Shown: positions 18,101 to 24,684 of the stretch, piece after piece
Layout: each line of letters starts with the position of its first letter
Numbering within the stretch: position 1 is the stretch's first letter
From: Candidatus Uhrbacteria bacterium RIFOXYB12_FULL_58_10
Lineage (GTDB): Bacteria > Patescibacteriota > Patescibacteriia > UBA9934 > GWF2-40-263
Length of the DNA: 54,916 nucleotides
Direction: 5' to 3'
Assembly (NCBI GenBank): GCA_943359455.1
Contig: CALRHL010000004.1
Coordinates: 1 to 54,916, forward strand
Position numbers and translations under genes: made by a program
The notes under the pieces: model-generated
Told to the model about the DNA's origin: nothing
Seen by the model: the letters and a program-made list of their open reading frames with translations, nothing else
Database searches by the model: none

Positions 18101-18382
18101 CGCGCGTCGTTGCTTAATGATGTCGCGATAGCGACGTTCGAGTGTACGGAGTTGAAACGTTTGATTCACTTCAACAGAAATACTTCCGTCTGGATTTGTA
18201 AATGGAACAAACTCTCTCACAGCAGTATGTTCAATATCAACCGGTGTCACTTTTCCAATCGACATGGCTCTTTTCAGTTGTGAAGGAATTGATGTGACTT
18301 CTTCACCTTCCTTCACAGGAAAATATCGATATCGTTTTCCCTCAGGAAGATGCAAGGGTTGGCCAGGTTGTTTTGTAGACAT
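15146..18382 (-). CDS. MoxR/CobS-like AAA+ ATPase with C-terminal beta-helix repeats
   Basis: A 1078-aa protein. The N-terminal 340 residues are mostly helical and charged. The AAA+ module follows: Walker A YGPPGTGKTES (about 374-384), Walker B IIVLDEVDK (about 515), then a VATSNWGD sensor-1 region and a possible arginine finger in ISRFPEKR. Residues about 935-1047 contain five 18-residue repeats with a G..xG..M.GG.L pattern, resembling the GXGXG beta-helix of glutamate synthase and FwdC; this is unusual for an AAA+ protein. It is the first gene of the AAA+-VWA-PP2C unit, with a plausible promoter at 18421-18449 (TTGTAG, 17 bp, TATACT) placed directly after the terminator of the large RNA upstream. 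Confidence 0.87.
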   Translation of the reverse strand: MSTKQPGQPLHLPEGKRYRYFPVKEGEEVTSIPSQLKRAMSIGKVTPVDIEHTAVREFVPFTNPDGSISVEVNQTFQLRTLERRYRDIIKQRRALSERIKTIERAVQIQSAPNSPVRGLTDLFGGGKTNQLEALRREHAELTKTFFEMRDRVSFEVRKRLAFQTEKPTPEQQVASETLFSLMRRADARRKFVVYEQQLFEISQLHKKELLLNELTALVIRAENMQFTTDPKRPPESIDQLLRTHLQEDFDGLVDRYLESNILEFDKENSQNATEKISSFLLEVCSTRSGDSLSQERIVLQQRQRDMQSDIETKLRDPRNSELAEYIQEREVGSLLEDYHVHGKTFIPVGEIKADMDTLRELVLAPGGKVARVLLYGPPGTGKTESLREIARENHQPCRVISIHEGSSFETLVGMHQLPLPRAETLKDAEVFWRSIENKKGDELLAHIPEGILEEFSGDTPAEKAEDFRRWYKYKFDLARSIAAIGAVAPDDKRILKARQEALAAWVDQPLSLALQEGAIIVLDEVDKAGKGLEGVYDLLTRRPGKGFRPAGRSEEFRIHPNARVVATSNWGDIQSERAGGGDIPPAVISRFPEKRKVDYLSYDTEMKLLEIMSTMPDDPHQSLLKEEEYEMAKKLLSDVFPKLRKMYLSPGDLNMVSPISVRTLENIIALVVNSATKSRSVDRNGIPTHFLEAAWKVVMAGPWRQDDMKKARLEIFKQFATSGIFGDLDTQEYPIHLIASRLTGVSVQDAAQILSVGRSTQTELPASFRFGKKLSEKPRARNKALFSELRFESSRMILAEEDKAWRKRIEEEGGDPDVQKQLGELTQTWFSLRDAESAEVKADPEELLIADTQILRSIVTGGIVEPEDMQVYVNRIRTEILPSRSWEDQKMVGLFISRLLYLHFENMSDEDAMKQEIVINLSASPSLDLLGYRLQKGFVKIIGIAGNYVGREMSGGKLQVDSVGNHFGNRMNGGELTAYRVGARAFQNMEGGEGYVLQTAEDRAGFGMKGGTLHLNKTGQRACNRAVGGTVYIRKAGNRLGENSEKDLTIFVEEMENKGSQCKAKIVVGPLPEKEVKP

Positions 18383-18394
18383 AACGTAAAATTC

Positions 18395-18413
18395 ATAGGG
18401 ACTTTTGTCCCGT
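18395..18413 (-). promoter_or_regulatory. leader palindrome of the AAA+ operon
   Basis: GACGGGACAAAAGTCCCTA on the minus strand, 12 nt before the AAA+ ATG. It matches the leader palindrome of the cell-wall hydrolase (7732-7750) at 17 of 19 positions. Confidence 0.5.
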
Positions 18414-18420
18414 CGGTCAT

Positions 18421-18449
18421 AGTATACAACACAAAAGAGACCTCTACAA
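18421..18449 (-). promoter_or_regulatory. promoter of the AAA+-VWA-PP2C operon
   Basis: On the minus strand TTGTAG (18444-18449) and TATACT (18421-18426) are 17 bp apart. The -35 box lies in the T-rich tail of the preceding RNA terminator, so termination and re-initiation are adjacent. Confidence 0.6.
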
Positions 18450-18476
18450 AAGCAAAACCGCCTAAGAAAAGGCGGT
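18448..18476 (-). terminator. intrinsic terminator of large RNA 1
   Basis: On the minus strand ACCGCC/GGCGGT closes an 8-nt loop and is followed by TTTTGCTTTT. Confidence 0.88.
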
Positions 18477-19270
18477 CAAGCGATTTTTGGAGCGTACTCC
18501 GGACGAATCTCTTTTGAAACACATGTCGATCAGGATGGGGATTTAAGCCGTTGTTTCGGCTCCCCACCACAAATCGTCAGCAACGGCGCGTACCGTTGGC
18601 AGGTTGCCCTGCGATGTTTCAACGTTGATTTGCCTGCCTTGCGGCTACCCTCACGGCACGTCGCGTACCGTAACGAGGGACAATTTTCGGTTCCTATGCA
18701 TTCGCGCAGCACAGGGAGACATTGATTAAGCTCTCGTCGACAATGGCATGGCCACGTCGTGCGTCGGCCTAGAGCCGGCGCTGAGATACCTTAATCTGTC
18801 TTTTCACCGAAGGCTTGTTGAGCCTTGTGTGTCTTTTCAAACACACTCACCTCGCCGAAGTTATTTAGGGCAACCGACGAGGGCCCTCGATCCTTACGGA
18901 CCGGGTTTTGGGCGCGTCACACATCTTGTCCAGATCTCATTTCGAATGAATTTTTACAGTTAGATCGAGAAGCGGAATTGCTCTCGAAATCTCTGCGATC
19001 CACCCTCAGGTGAATCCGCTCCGAGCCATTTGCGCTCGAAACGGATAGCACAGGACCACTCCTCGTACTATCATCATTCAAAACGGTCTGGCACAAGCCC
19101 TGTTACTCTCCGCTAATCTCAGGCGGAAACAGTAACAGTTTTTGTGTACGCGTTTACCCAAGGGGCGAGGCTGGTGCCTCTCCGTAGCCCCTTCTGCCAT
19201 TTCTGGCAGTATTCTCAATTGGTTCGGGAGTGAGAACAACCCGGAAATCCACACACCTAATTGCATGTGG
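18448..19270 (-). ncRNA. large structured non-coding RNA 1 (about 820 nt)
   Basis: This unit has a consensus promoter (TTGACA, 17 bp, TAACAT; 19277-19305), an intrinsic terminator, and no credible ORF. It is packed with perfect stems. Examples on the RNA strand are CTGCCA-GAAA-TGGCAG, AAGGGGC...GCCCCTT enclosing GAGGC-ACCA-GCCTC, CTGTTACT...AGTAACAG enclosing CCGC/GCGG, GTGTGT...ACACAC, GCAGG-GCAA-CCTGC and AAGGC...GCCTT. Repeated GNRA tetraloops suggest a compact tertiary fold, as in ornate large bacterial RNAs. I looked for hallmarks of RNase P RNA, tmRNA, SRP RNA, 6S, group I and II introns and rRNA and found none. It lies between the AAA+ operon and a 68-aa gene. Function is unknown. Confidence 0.75.
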
Positions 19271-19276
19271 AAAAAT

Positions 19277-19305
19277 ATGTTAACACGATAATGAACTTTT
19301 GTCAA
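19277..19305 (-). promoter_or_regulatory. sigma-70 promoter of large RNA 1
   Basis: Minus strand TTGACA (19300-19305), 17-bp spacer, TAACAT (19277-19282). The -35 box is preceded by ATCAC, as at the promoter of large RNA 2, giving a shared 11-mer ATCACTTGACA. Confidence 0.85.
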
Positions 19306-19350
19306 GTGATGGATGTACAGAATTGTATGAGACATACCCTCAATCGCCCG

Positions 19351-19379
19351 TTGACATAACGATGAATCTCTGATATTGA
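19351..19379 (+). promoter_or_regulatory. sigma-70 promoter of the 68-aa gene
   Basis: TTGACA (19351-19356), 17-bp spacer, TATTGA (19374-19379), predicting a start near 19386 and a leader of about 15 nt. Confidence 0.75.
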
Positions 19380-19400
19380 GGAAATAGCCAGAGGAGCTCA

Positions 19401-19607
19401 ATGTCAACAAAAATCAGCAAGGAGAACCGCGAAATCATTCGTCAGTATCTTAGACGAATGCAAGAAACGTTCACTTCCGCAGGAATTACCGAAACATTCC
19501 TTGATTCCGATCAAGGACTCATCGTTCATCGATACGCAAACGGAAAAGAAGCAACTGTGGATGCAGACGCCATTCTCAAAGAGATTGGCACGCAAACCAC
19601 CACATAA
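19401..19607 (+). CDS. 68-aa small protein of unknown function
   Basis: I do not recognise this short, soluble, charged protein. It begins with a helical stretch (STKISKENREIIRQYLRRMQ) and then a segment that could form a small beta sheet (DQGLIVHRYANGKEATV). Reality is supported by a Shine-Dalgarno (GAGGAG, 5 nt before the ATG), its own consensus promoter and an intrinsic terminator directly after the stop. It lies between two divergent large structured RNAs. A link with those RNAs, for example as a binding protein, is possible but rests only on position. Confidence 0.75.
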   Translation: MSTKISKENREIIRQYLRRMQETFTSAGITETFLDSDQGLIVHRYANGKEATVDADAILKEIGTQTTT

Positions 19608-19632
19608 CTGCCACAAATCTGGCAGTTTTTTC
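19608..19632 (+). terminator. intrinsic terminator of the 68-aa gene
   Basis: CTGCCA/TGGCAG stem with a 6-nt loop followed by seven T residues (one C after six). It begins 1 nt after the stop codon. Confidence 0.9.
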
Positions 19633-19641
19633 ATTGATCAC

Positions 19642-19670
19642 TTGACAGTTTGGCTGTTTTGTGGTATATT
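19642..19670 (+). promoter_or_regulatory. near-perfect sigma-70 promoter of large RNA 2
   Basis: TTGACA (19642-19647), 17-bp spacer, TATATT (19665-19670). It is one of the best promoters in the window, so RNA 2 is probably abundant. Confidence 0.9.
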
Positions 19671-19736
19671 GATGATCTCAAACATGTTGTTTGGGACTCT
19701 CAGTGTGTTCGCGGCAATTTGCCGAAGGAGGTAAAC

Positions 19737-19760
19737 GTGTCCTTTCTACGAGATCATTAG
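19737..19760 (+). other. possible 7-residue leader peptide inside large RNA 2
   Basis: GTG TCC TTT CTA CGA GAT CAT TAG follows AAGGAGGT with a 4-nt gap. The Shine-Dalgarno is a perfect 8-nt match to the usual 16S anti-SD. It may encode VSFLRDH, or it may be a ribosome-pairing element, or simply one arm of a stem. Confidence 0.3.
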
Positions 19761-20266
19761 TTTGTCATTCTCCATGCCACGTCTCAAATAAAGGCATGGT
19801 AAGCCATTGGTGAAAACCATGGCGGGGGTATCAGTAATACGGCGCTGCCGTCCCCTGAGTAACAATCGGACTAGTAACTATGACTAGGCGTGAAGCCTTG
19901 AGTAGTTCTGGAGCTATCCTATCCGATCTCAAAAAGCAGTCTGATATTTGTCAGTCTGCTGAAGGTTCTTCACCGGTTGCCTACGCTGACCTTCGGTGAA
20001 GTAAGTGCGAAGGTGGATCTACACCTTTGCGCGGGGCCCAACGTCCCTTGGATAAAAATCAGGTATTTGGCGGGAGTTTCGGCTCCCGGCGAAAGATCTG
20101 ATGCTATAGAGCCAAAAACGTTCTCCAATTTAAACGGCGCGTGATGCGTCGTATGGAGTGTCGGTACCGAGAGGCCGACTTAAAGCGCGGGAATGTAATC
20201 CCATCGTCCGCGCTCAAAAGCAAGCACTGTCTGTTGGGAACTCAGTCTCATTTTTCTGCCACTCTT

Positions 20267-20312
20267 AACCCGTCGTCGATGCGCGAGCATTGCCGACGGG
20301 TTTCTTTTTTTT
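20267..20312 (+). terminator. intrinsic terminator of large RNA 2
   Basis: AACCCGTCG/CGACGGGTT stem around an 18-nt loop, followed by TTTCTTTTTTTT. The T-run reaches the stop codon of the convergent trxB gene. Confidence 0.92.
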
Positions 20313-21234
20313 ATTCCCGTCCTGCCAACCATCGCTCTGCATCTATGGCAGCCATGCAGCCGGTTCCTGCTGCTGTCACGGCTTGGCGATAATAATGATC
20401 GGCGACGTCGCCGGCGGCGAAGATGCCTTCGATGTTTGTTTTGGTGGAGCCTGGCGCGGTTTTCAAATAACCTTTTGCGTCGAAATCGAGAATGCCTTTG
20501 AACAAACTTGTGTTCGGTGTATGTCCGATCGCCATAAACACTCCTTCGGTTGGGTGATCGACTGTCTCGTTCGTCTTATTGTTAAAAACTTTCACCCCTG
20601 TAACTTTTTTCCCATCCCCAGTAATTTCCCTAATTTCCGAATTCCATCGGAATTCAATTTTCGGATTATTTCTTGCTCGCTCCTGCATGATTTTACTCGC
20701 TCGTAATTCTTCTTTTCTGACAATCACGGTCACTGTCTCCGCGAATCGCGTCAAAAACGTTGCTTCTTCCATCGCACTGTCTCCACCACCAACCACGATA
20801 ATTTTTTTGCCCTTAAAGAAAAACCCGTCGCATGTTGCACATGCTGAAACTCCACGGCCGCCGTATTCTTTTTCTCCAGGAATGTTTAGCCACATCGCGG
20901 TCGCACCCGTTGCGACAATCACGGACTCAGACAAATATGTCTGATCTGCTGTCTTGACCACGAACGGATGAACAGAAAAATCTACATGGACGACATCGTC
21001 AGCAATCATCCTCGTTCCGAACCGCTCCGACTGCTTCTTAAACTGTTCCATCATCTCCGGACCCATCAGTCCAGATGGAAATCCAGGATAGTTTTCAACT
21101 TCGGTTGTAAGCATGAGCTGTCCCCCAGGAACACGACCTTCAAAAAGAAGCGGCTTCAATTCCGCTCGTGCCGCGTAGATTGCTGCTGTGTGACCAGCAG
21201 GACCAGATCCAATGATGATCAGTTTTTCTGTCAT
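20311..21234 (-). CDS. trxB: thioredoxin reductase
   Basis: A 307-aa FAD flavoprotein that passes electrons from NADPH to thioredoxin. It has the FAD motif IGSGPAGHTAAIYAARA at the N-terminus, the redox disulfide CATCDG (about residues 133-136), the NADPH motif VVGGGDSAMEEA, and the C-terminal GIFAAGDVAD. Length is typical. Its ATG overlaps the trxA TGA in an ATGA junction, so the pair is translationally coupled and forms a complete thioredoxin system. It converges on the terminator of large RNA 2. Confidence 0.96.
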   Translation of the reverse strand: MTEKLIIIGSGPAGHTAAIYAARAELKPLLFEGRVPGGQLMLTTEVENYPGFPSGLMGPEMMEQFKKQSERFGTRMIADDVVHVDFSVHPFVVKTADQTYLSESVIVATGATAMWLNIPGEKEYGGRGVSACATCDGFFFKGKKIIVVGGGDSAMEEATFLTRFAETVTVIVRKEELRASKIMQERARNNPKIEFRWNSEIREITGDGKKVTGVKVFNNKTNETVDHPTEGVFMAIGHTPNTSLFKGILDFDAKGYLKTAPGSTKTNIEGIFAAGDVADHYYRQAVTAAGTGCMAAIDAERWLAGRE

Positions 21235-21542
21235 ACATGTTTCTCAACTCGCCCACGGAGTGTTTCCTTTGCCATCGAACCAGAAAACTGGTCCACAACC
21301 TGTCCGCCTTTGAAAACCAAAAAAGTTGGAATAGACAAAATGTTATAGCGTTGTGCAAGGTCTGCATGGTCGTCGACATTTACCTTTGCAAACACCACGT
21401 CGGAAATTTCACCTGCGAGTTCTTCAACGATCGGCGACATGGCTTTACATGGTCCACACCATGGTGCCCAAAAGTCGACGAATACGGGTTTGGAAGAAGC
21501 GAGTACAGAGGAATCGAAATTTTGTGTTGTGAGTTCGAGCAT
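21231..21542 (-). CDS. trxA: thioredoxin
   Basis: A 103-aa protein-disulfide reductase with the canonical active site WAPWCGPCK, the cis-Pro loop SIPTFLVFKGG, and normal length. The ATG at 21542 (MLELTTQNFD) is chosen; the frame extends upstream only through a tandem repeat (21550-21580, CGTGTAGCGTTTAGC units) that is not protein-like. It is the first gene of the trxA-trxB pair, with infB ending 50 bp upstream on the same strand. Confidence 0.96.
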   Translation of the reverse strand: MLELTTQNFDSSVLASSKPVFVDFWAPWCGPCKAMSPIVEELAGEISDVVFAKVNVDDHADLAQRYNILSIPTFLVFKGGQVVDQFSGSMAKETLRGRVEKHV

Positions 21543-21549
21543 AGGGAGT

Positions 21550-21582
21550 CGCGTGTAGCGTTTAGCGTGTAGCGTATAGGAT
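21550..21582. repeat. GCGTGTAGCGTTTA tandem repeat between infB and trxA
   Basis: Three imperfect copies of a TAGCGT(G/T)TAGCGT unit fill the short gap between infB and trxA. It is one of several unrelated short tandem families in intergenic DNA here. Confidence 0.6.
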
Positions 21583-21591
21583 AAAAAGGAG

Positions 21592-23631
21592 TTAGCGGAG
21601 ATCGACGCCGTCGATCTGAAGGATACGAGTCTTAGATTCTTCAAAATAGGTTTCTAGTATATCACCGACTTCGATTTTCGTGCGACCAAAATATTCGATT
21701 CCACATTCGGACCCGCCAGACACTTCTTTCACATTCTGTTTTCCTGCTTGGAGCTTCACTATTTCTCCTTCGCCCACCACTTCCATGTCCCCTGTGCTTA
21801 CCGAAGCACGGAGGATGCGCAATTTATTTCCGACACGAATTTTATCTCCCAAAATTTTTCCTCCAATGACCGCGCCTTTATCGAGCTTCTTAAACAAGGC
21901 GAGCACTTCAATCTTTCCCATTTCCGTAATGATCTGCTCGTTTGGTAATAATTTTTGTAATCGCACCAAAATATCTTCAAATAATTTGTAGATAACTTGA
22001 AACTGCAACACTTCTACATTCTTGTCGCGTGCCAAAGCTTCAGCGGTGGATGTTGGCTTCACGTCAAAAGCATATAAGATGGACTTAGTTGCTTCTGCTT
22101 TATCAACGTCTGCATCGGTCACATTTCCGAGACCTTTCGCCACCACTTCAACACCAACCGCATCGTGTTTGATTTTCTCAAGCATTCCCAAAACCGCTTC
22201 GAGTGATCCGAGCACATCGGCGCGCAACATAATGTTGAGCAACTGCTTCCCTTCTTTTGAAGATTCTGGTTTTGCAATGGACGACACCGTCGACTCCACG
22301 GCAGACTTCACAGACTTTCGTATTTTCAAAAGTGATTTTTCATCTTCTGGAACTTCGATAACATCTCCAACCGCCGGAGATACTTTGAATCCTAAAATTT
22401 TTACTGGCATGGATGGTGCTGCCACATCGACGGATTCTCCGCGCCAATCTTTCATGAAACGCACACGCCCAAACATCGAACCACGAATACCGATCGTGTC
22501 TCCACGACGCAATGTCCCTGCTTGAATCAGCGCGGTCGCAACCGGACCTTCCCCTTTATCGATGTGTGACTCAATAATCGTCCCAGCGGCGCGGCGCTTG
22601 GGATTGGCTACAATTTTTTCCTGTTCCATTTCATTGACAAGCAAAAGAGCATCGAGCAACTCATCCATTCCCTGCCCTGTTTTTGCCGACACGGGAAGGA
22701 TCATTGTTTTTCCACCCCACTCTTCTGGTAACAAATTGAGTTCTGCAAGCTGACCTTTCACGCGCTCTGGATTTGCATCGGGTTTATCAATTTTATTGAG
22801 GGCCACAATGTACGGCAATCCAGCTGCCTTAATAATATCAACTGCTTCTTTTGTTTGAGGTTGCACTCCATCGTCGGCCGCAACGACTAAAATAGCGATA
22901 TCCGCAACCTTCGCACCACGAGAACGCATCACCGTAAAAGCCTCGTGTCCTGGAGTGTCAATAAACGTAATCAACTTTTCTTTTCGTACAACTTGATACG
23001 CTCCAATGTGCTGTGTAATTCCGCCCGCTTCAGATTCCATGACATTTGTTTTACGAATCGCGTCAAGAATTTTTGTTTTTCCGTGGTCCACATGTCCCAT
23101 CACAACAATAATTGGCGGACGTGGTTCTAAGTCGGTCTGCAATTCACCTGCAAGCATTTCGGATAAACGCAGAACTCCGATGTCTTGTTCGCTATCCCCT
23201 GCCTTCGCAATTTGTGCCGTTGCCGCCACCCCTAAATCTCCCGACACAATCGATGCGGTTTCAAAATCAATACGCTCGTTCAGCGACGCCAAAATTCCAT
23301 TTTTCATGAGTTCGCGCATCACCTTGGCAATCGGAACATCAATCATTGCCGCAAAATCACGCACCGTCATCACCGCTGGTAATTCGACCGTTCGCTCCGC
23401 AACAGGCTTATCTCCCGCCTTCTGAGCCACTCCACGCGACAACTGCTCATCACGCTTCGATGTCATGCGCTCGCGTCGCTTCATCTCATTCCAAGCCTCC
23501 ACAATACGTTGCGCCTCTCGATCGTTTACCTTCACCGCATTTTTTCCATAACCCAAACCGAGCTGAGGAAGTTTCTCCCGCAACTCGTTCGTAGGAATCT
23601 TCAATTTTCGCGCAATCTCTGTAATGTTCAT
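21592..23631 (-). CDS. infB: translation initiation factor IF-2
   Basis: A 679-aa GTPase that brings initiator tRNA to the 30S subunit. The N-terminal IF2-N module ([12 protein letters not shown]) precedes the G domain: G1 GHVDHGKT, G3 DTPGHEAF, G4 [10 protein letters not shown]5 PVSAKTG, then domains II, III and the tRNA-binding IV. The protein is shorter than in E. coli because the N-terminal extension is small. I chose the ATG at 23631; the frame runs 12 residues further but a consensus promoter (23639-23667) has its -10 only 7 nt before this ATG, so transcription should begin at the start codon itself. Confidence 0.96.
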   Translation of the reverse strand: MNITEIARKLKIPTNELREKLPQLGLGYGKNAVKVNDREAQRIVEAWNEMKRRERMTSKRDEQLSRGVAQKAGDKPVAERTVELPAVMTVRDFAAMIDVPIAKVMRELMKNGILASLNERIDFETASIVSGDLGVAATAQIAKAGDSEQDIGVLRLSEMLAGELQTDLEPRPPIIVVMGHVDHGKTKILDAIRKTNVMESEAGGITQHIGAYQVVRKEKLITFIDTPGHEAFTVMRSRGAKVADIAILVVAADDGVQPQTKEAVDIIKAAGLPYIVALNKIDKPDANPERVKGQLAELNLLPEEWGGKTMILPVSAKTGQGMDELLDALLLVNEMEQEKIVANPKRRAAGTIIESHIDKGEGPVATALIQAGTLRRGDTIGIRGSMFGRVRFMKDWRGESVDVAAPSMPVKILGFKVSPAVGDVIEVPEDEKSLLKIRKSVKSAVESTVSSIAKPESSKEGKQLLNIMLRADVLGSLEAVLGMLEKIKHDAVGVEVVAKGLGNVTDADVDKAEATKSILYAFDVKPTSTAEALARDKNVEVLQFQVIYKLFEDILVRLQKLLPNEQIITEMGKIEVLALFKKLDKGAVIGGKILGDKIRVGNKLRILRASVSTGDMEVVGEGEIVKLQAGKQNVKEVSGGSECGIEYFGRTKIEVGDILETYFEESKTRILQIDGVDLR

Positions 23632-23638
23632 GGTCGCA

Positions 23639-23667
23639 ACTATACTGGTTGCAACCAAAAGCGTCAA
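23639..23667 (-). promoter_or_regulatory. infB promoter predicting a leaderless mRNA
   Basis: Minus strand TTGACG (23662-23667), 17 bp, TATAGT (23639-23644), then 7 nt to the infB ATG. With normal promoter geometry the first transcribed base is at or next to the A of ATG. Confidence 0.8.
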
Positions 23668-23678
23668 CGTGTTCCTGT

Positions 23679-24089
23679 TCAGCTGGTTGTTACAGACTGA
23701 AGATGCTCCTTTATTTTCTCCACCATCTCTGTAAGCGAATAGTCTGCCTTCACAAGATATTCTCGAATTCCGAGTTTTTCCATTTGAGCGACATCGTCTT
23801 GTTGACCAAGATTCGAGAGAACAACGACTGGCAGCTTCGCAGTCGATTTATTTTTGCGGATCTCTTTAAGAACTTCAAACCCACTTTTTTTTGGCAAAAT
23901 CAAATCGAGCAGCATGAGCGTTGGGACAAGTTTGATCGCGTCCAAAACAGCTTCTTCGCCATCGGTTGCAACCGTCACATCCATCCCTTCATCTTTCAAA
24001 CGAGCAGACAACACTTTATACAGAAATGGATCGTCCTCTACGAGCAACACAACCGGCTTATTCGAAACGGATTTCTTTTTTACAGGCAT
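23679..24089 (-). CDS. single-domain response regulator
   Basis: A 136-aa receiver (REC) domain without an output domain. It has the acidic pair VEDD, the phospho-acceptor Asp in LLDLILP (about residue 62), a Ser in VVVLSNLG and the conserved Lys in YLVKAD. It probably acts by protein-protein contact or as a phosphate relay. The ATG at 24089 is preferred over a GTG five codons upstream. It follows a second receiver gene with a short gap on the same strand, and a histidine kinase lies just beyond. Confidence 0.88.
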   Translation of the reverse strand: MPVKKKSVSNKPVVLLVEDDPFLYKVLSARLKDEGMDVTVATDGEEAVLDAIKLVPTLMLLDLILPKKSGFEVLKEIRKNKSTAKLPVVVLSNLGQQDDVAQMEKLGIREYLVKADYSLTEMVEKIKEHLQSVTTS

Positions 24090-24113
24090 AGTTCGTGTAC
24101 TCACTACAAGTAA

Positions 24114-24494
24114 TTATTTCTTCAAAATATCCTCAACTGTTTTATAAAGCAGCTCAGGAGAAATAGTTGTCTTTACGAGATAATGCATCGCTCCAAGCGT
24201 GAGACCATGCTTTTGTTCAAAGTCTTGATCGAGGCTCGACAAAATCACCACAGGGAGAGATTTTGTTTTTGGATTACGCCGAATTTCGGTGAGAACTTCA
24301 AACCCATCTTTTTTTGGAAGCAAAACGTCGAGCAAAACAAGATCTGGACTCTCGTGGACAGATTTTTCAACTCCCTCAACACCATCTTCAGCCGTCACAA
24401 CGGTATACCCTGCCTTTTTCAACCACAAAGAATACATCGTGCGCAATGCGGTTTCATCTTCCACCACGAGGATTTTTTGCTTTTTGACTGCCAT
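24114..24494 (-). CDS. single-domain response regulator
   Basis: A 126-aa receiver domain: VVEDE acidic pair, phospho-acceptor Asp in LLDVLLP (about residue 56), VVILSSLD and HYLVKTT with the conserved Lys. No DNA-binding domain is attached. It lies between the histidine kinase and the other receiver. The ATG at 24494 is used because the family begins MAVKKQKILVVED; six codons upstream in the frame look unrelated. Confidence 0.9.
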   Translation of the reverse strand: MAVKKQKILVVEDETALRTMYSLWLKKAGYTVVTAEDGVEGVEKSVHESPDLVLLDVLLPKKDGFEVLTEIRRNPKTKSLPVVILSSLDQDFEQKHGLTLGAMHYLVKTTISPELLYKTVEDILKK

Positions 24495-24524
24495 ACAAAT
24501 GAAGTATATCAAATGCGAGAAATA

Positions 24525-24684
24525 ATACTATCTCCAACTAACCATCCGGCACCATCCCGTCCAAAATTGGGCTCCGACTTTGAGAAAAGTCTTCAACATA
24601 TCTACGGATATGCTTCAGACTTTTCTCTTCGTCTCGCCTCAATTTTGAACGGGCTATACCGAAGCGTTAATGGGAGATGGTATA
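24525..24684. mobile_element. MITE family A, copy 1
   Basis: A 160-bp element with inverted ends (ATACTATCTCC... and ...GGGAGATGGTAT) and a partly palindromic interior. It is nearly identical, in opposite orientation, to copy 2 at 34927-35085. TA dinucleotides flank both copies, as expected for an IS630/Tc1-mariner-like target, though this is ambiguous because the ends are also TA-rich. Its right end supplies the last codons and stop of the histidine kinase gene. Confidence 0.88.

Larger units (their letters stand above)
19677..20312 (+). ncRNA. large structured non-coding RNA 2 (about 635 nt)
   Basis: The unit runs from a near-perfect promoter to a 9-bp-stem terminator with no substantial ORF. 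Strong local stems are abundant: CCATGCC...GGCATGG, GCCA-TGGT-GAAA-ACCA-TGGC, GCGAAGGTG...CACCTTTGC, CGGGAG...CTCCCG nested in TCAG...CTGA, CTTCACCG...CGGTGAAG, GTCGG...CCGAC and GCGCGG...CCGCGC. GNRA loops (GAAA, GTGA) recur. A perfect AAGGAGGT lies 60 nt from the 5' end before an eight-codon GTG frame. No signature of RNase P, tmRNA, SRP RNA, 6S RNA or intron RNA was found. It does not obviously resemble large RNA 1 in sequence but shares size class, promoter strings and position. Function is unknown. Confidence 0.77.

Noticed and set aside
18448-19270. Identity of RNA 1 as 23S rRNA, from the string AGTACGAG in a stem
   Set aside because: The sarcin-ricin loop needs AGTACGAGAGGACC in a defined context; the following bases differ and no other 23S helix is present.
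19677-20312. RNA 2 as tmRNA or RNase P RNA
   Set aside because: No CCA-type tRNA end or tag sequence for tmRNA, and none of the universally conserved P4 strands (GAGGAAAGTCC, ACAGAA) for RNase P.
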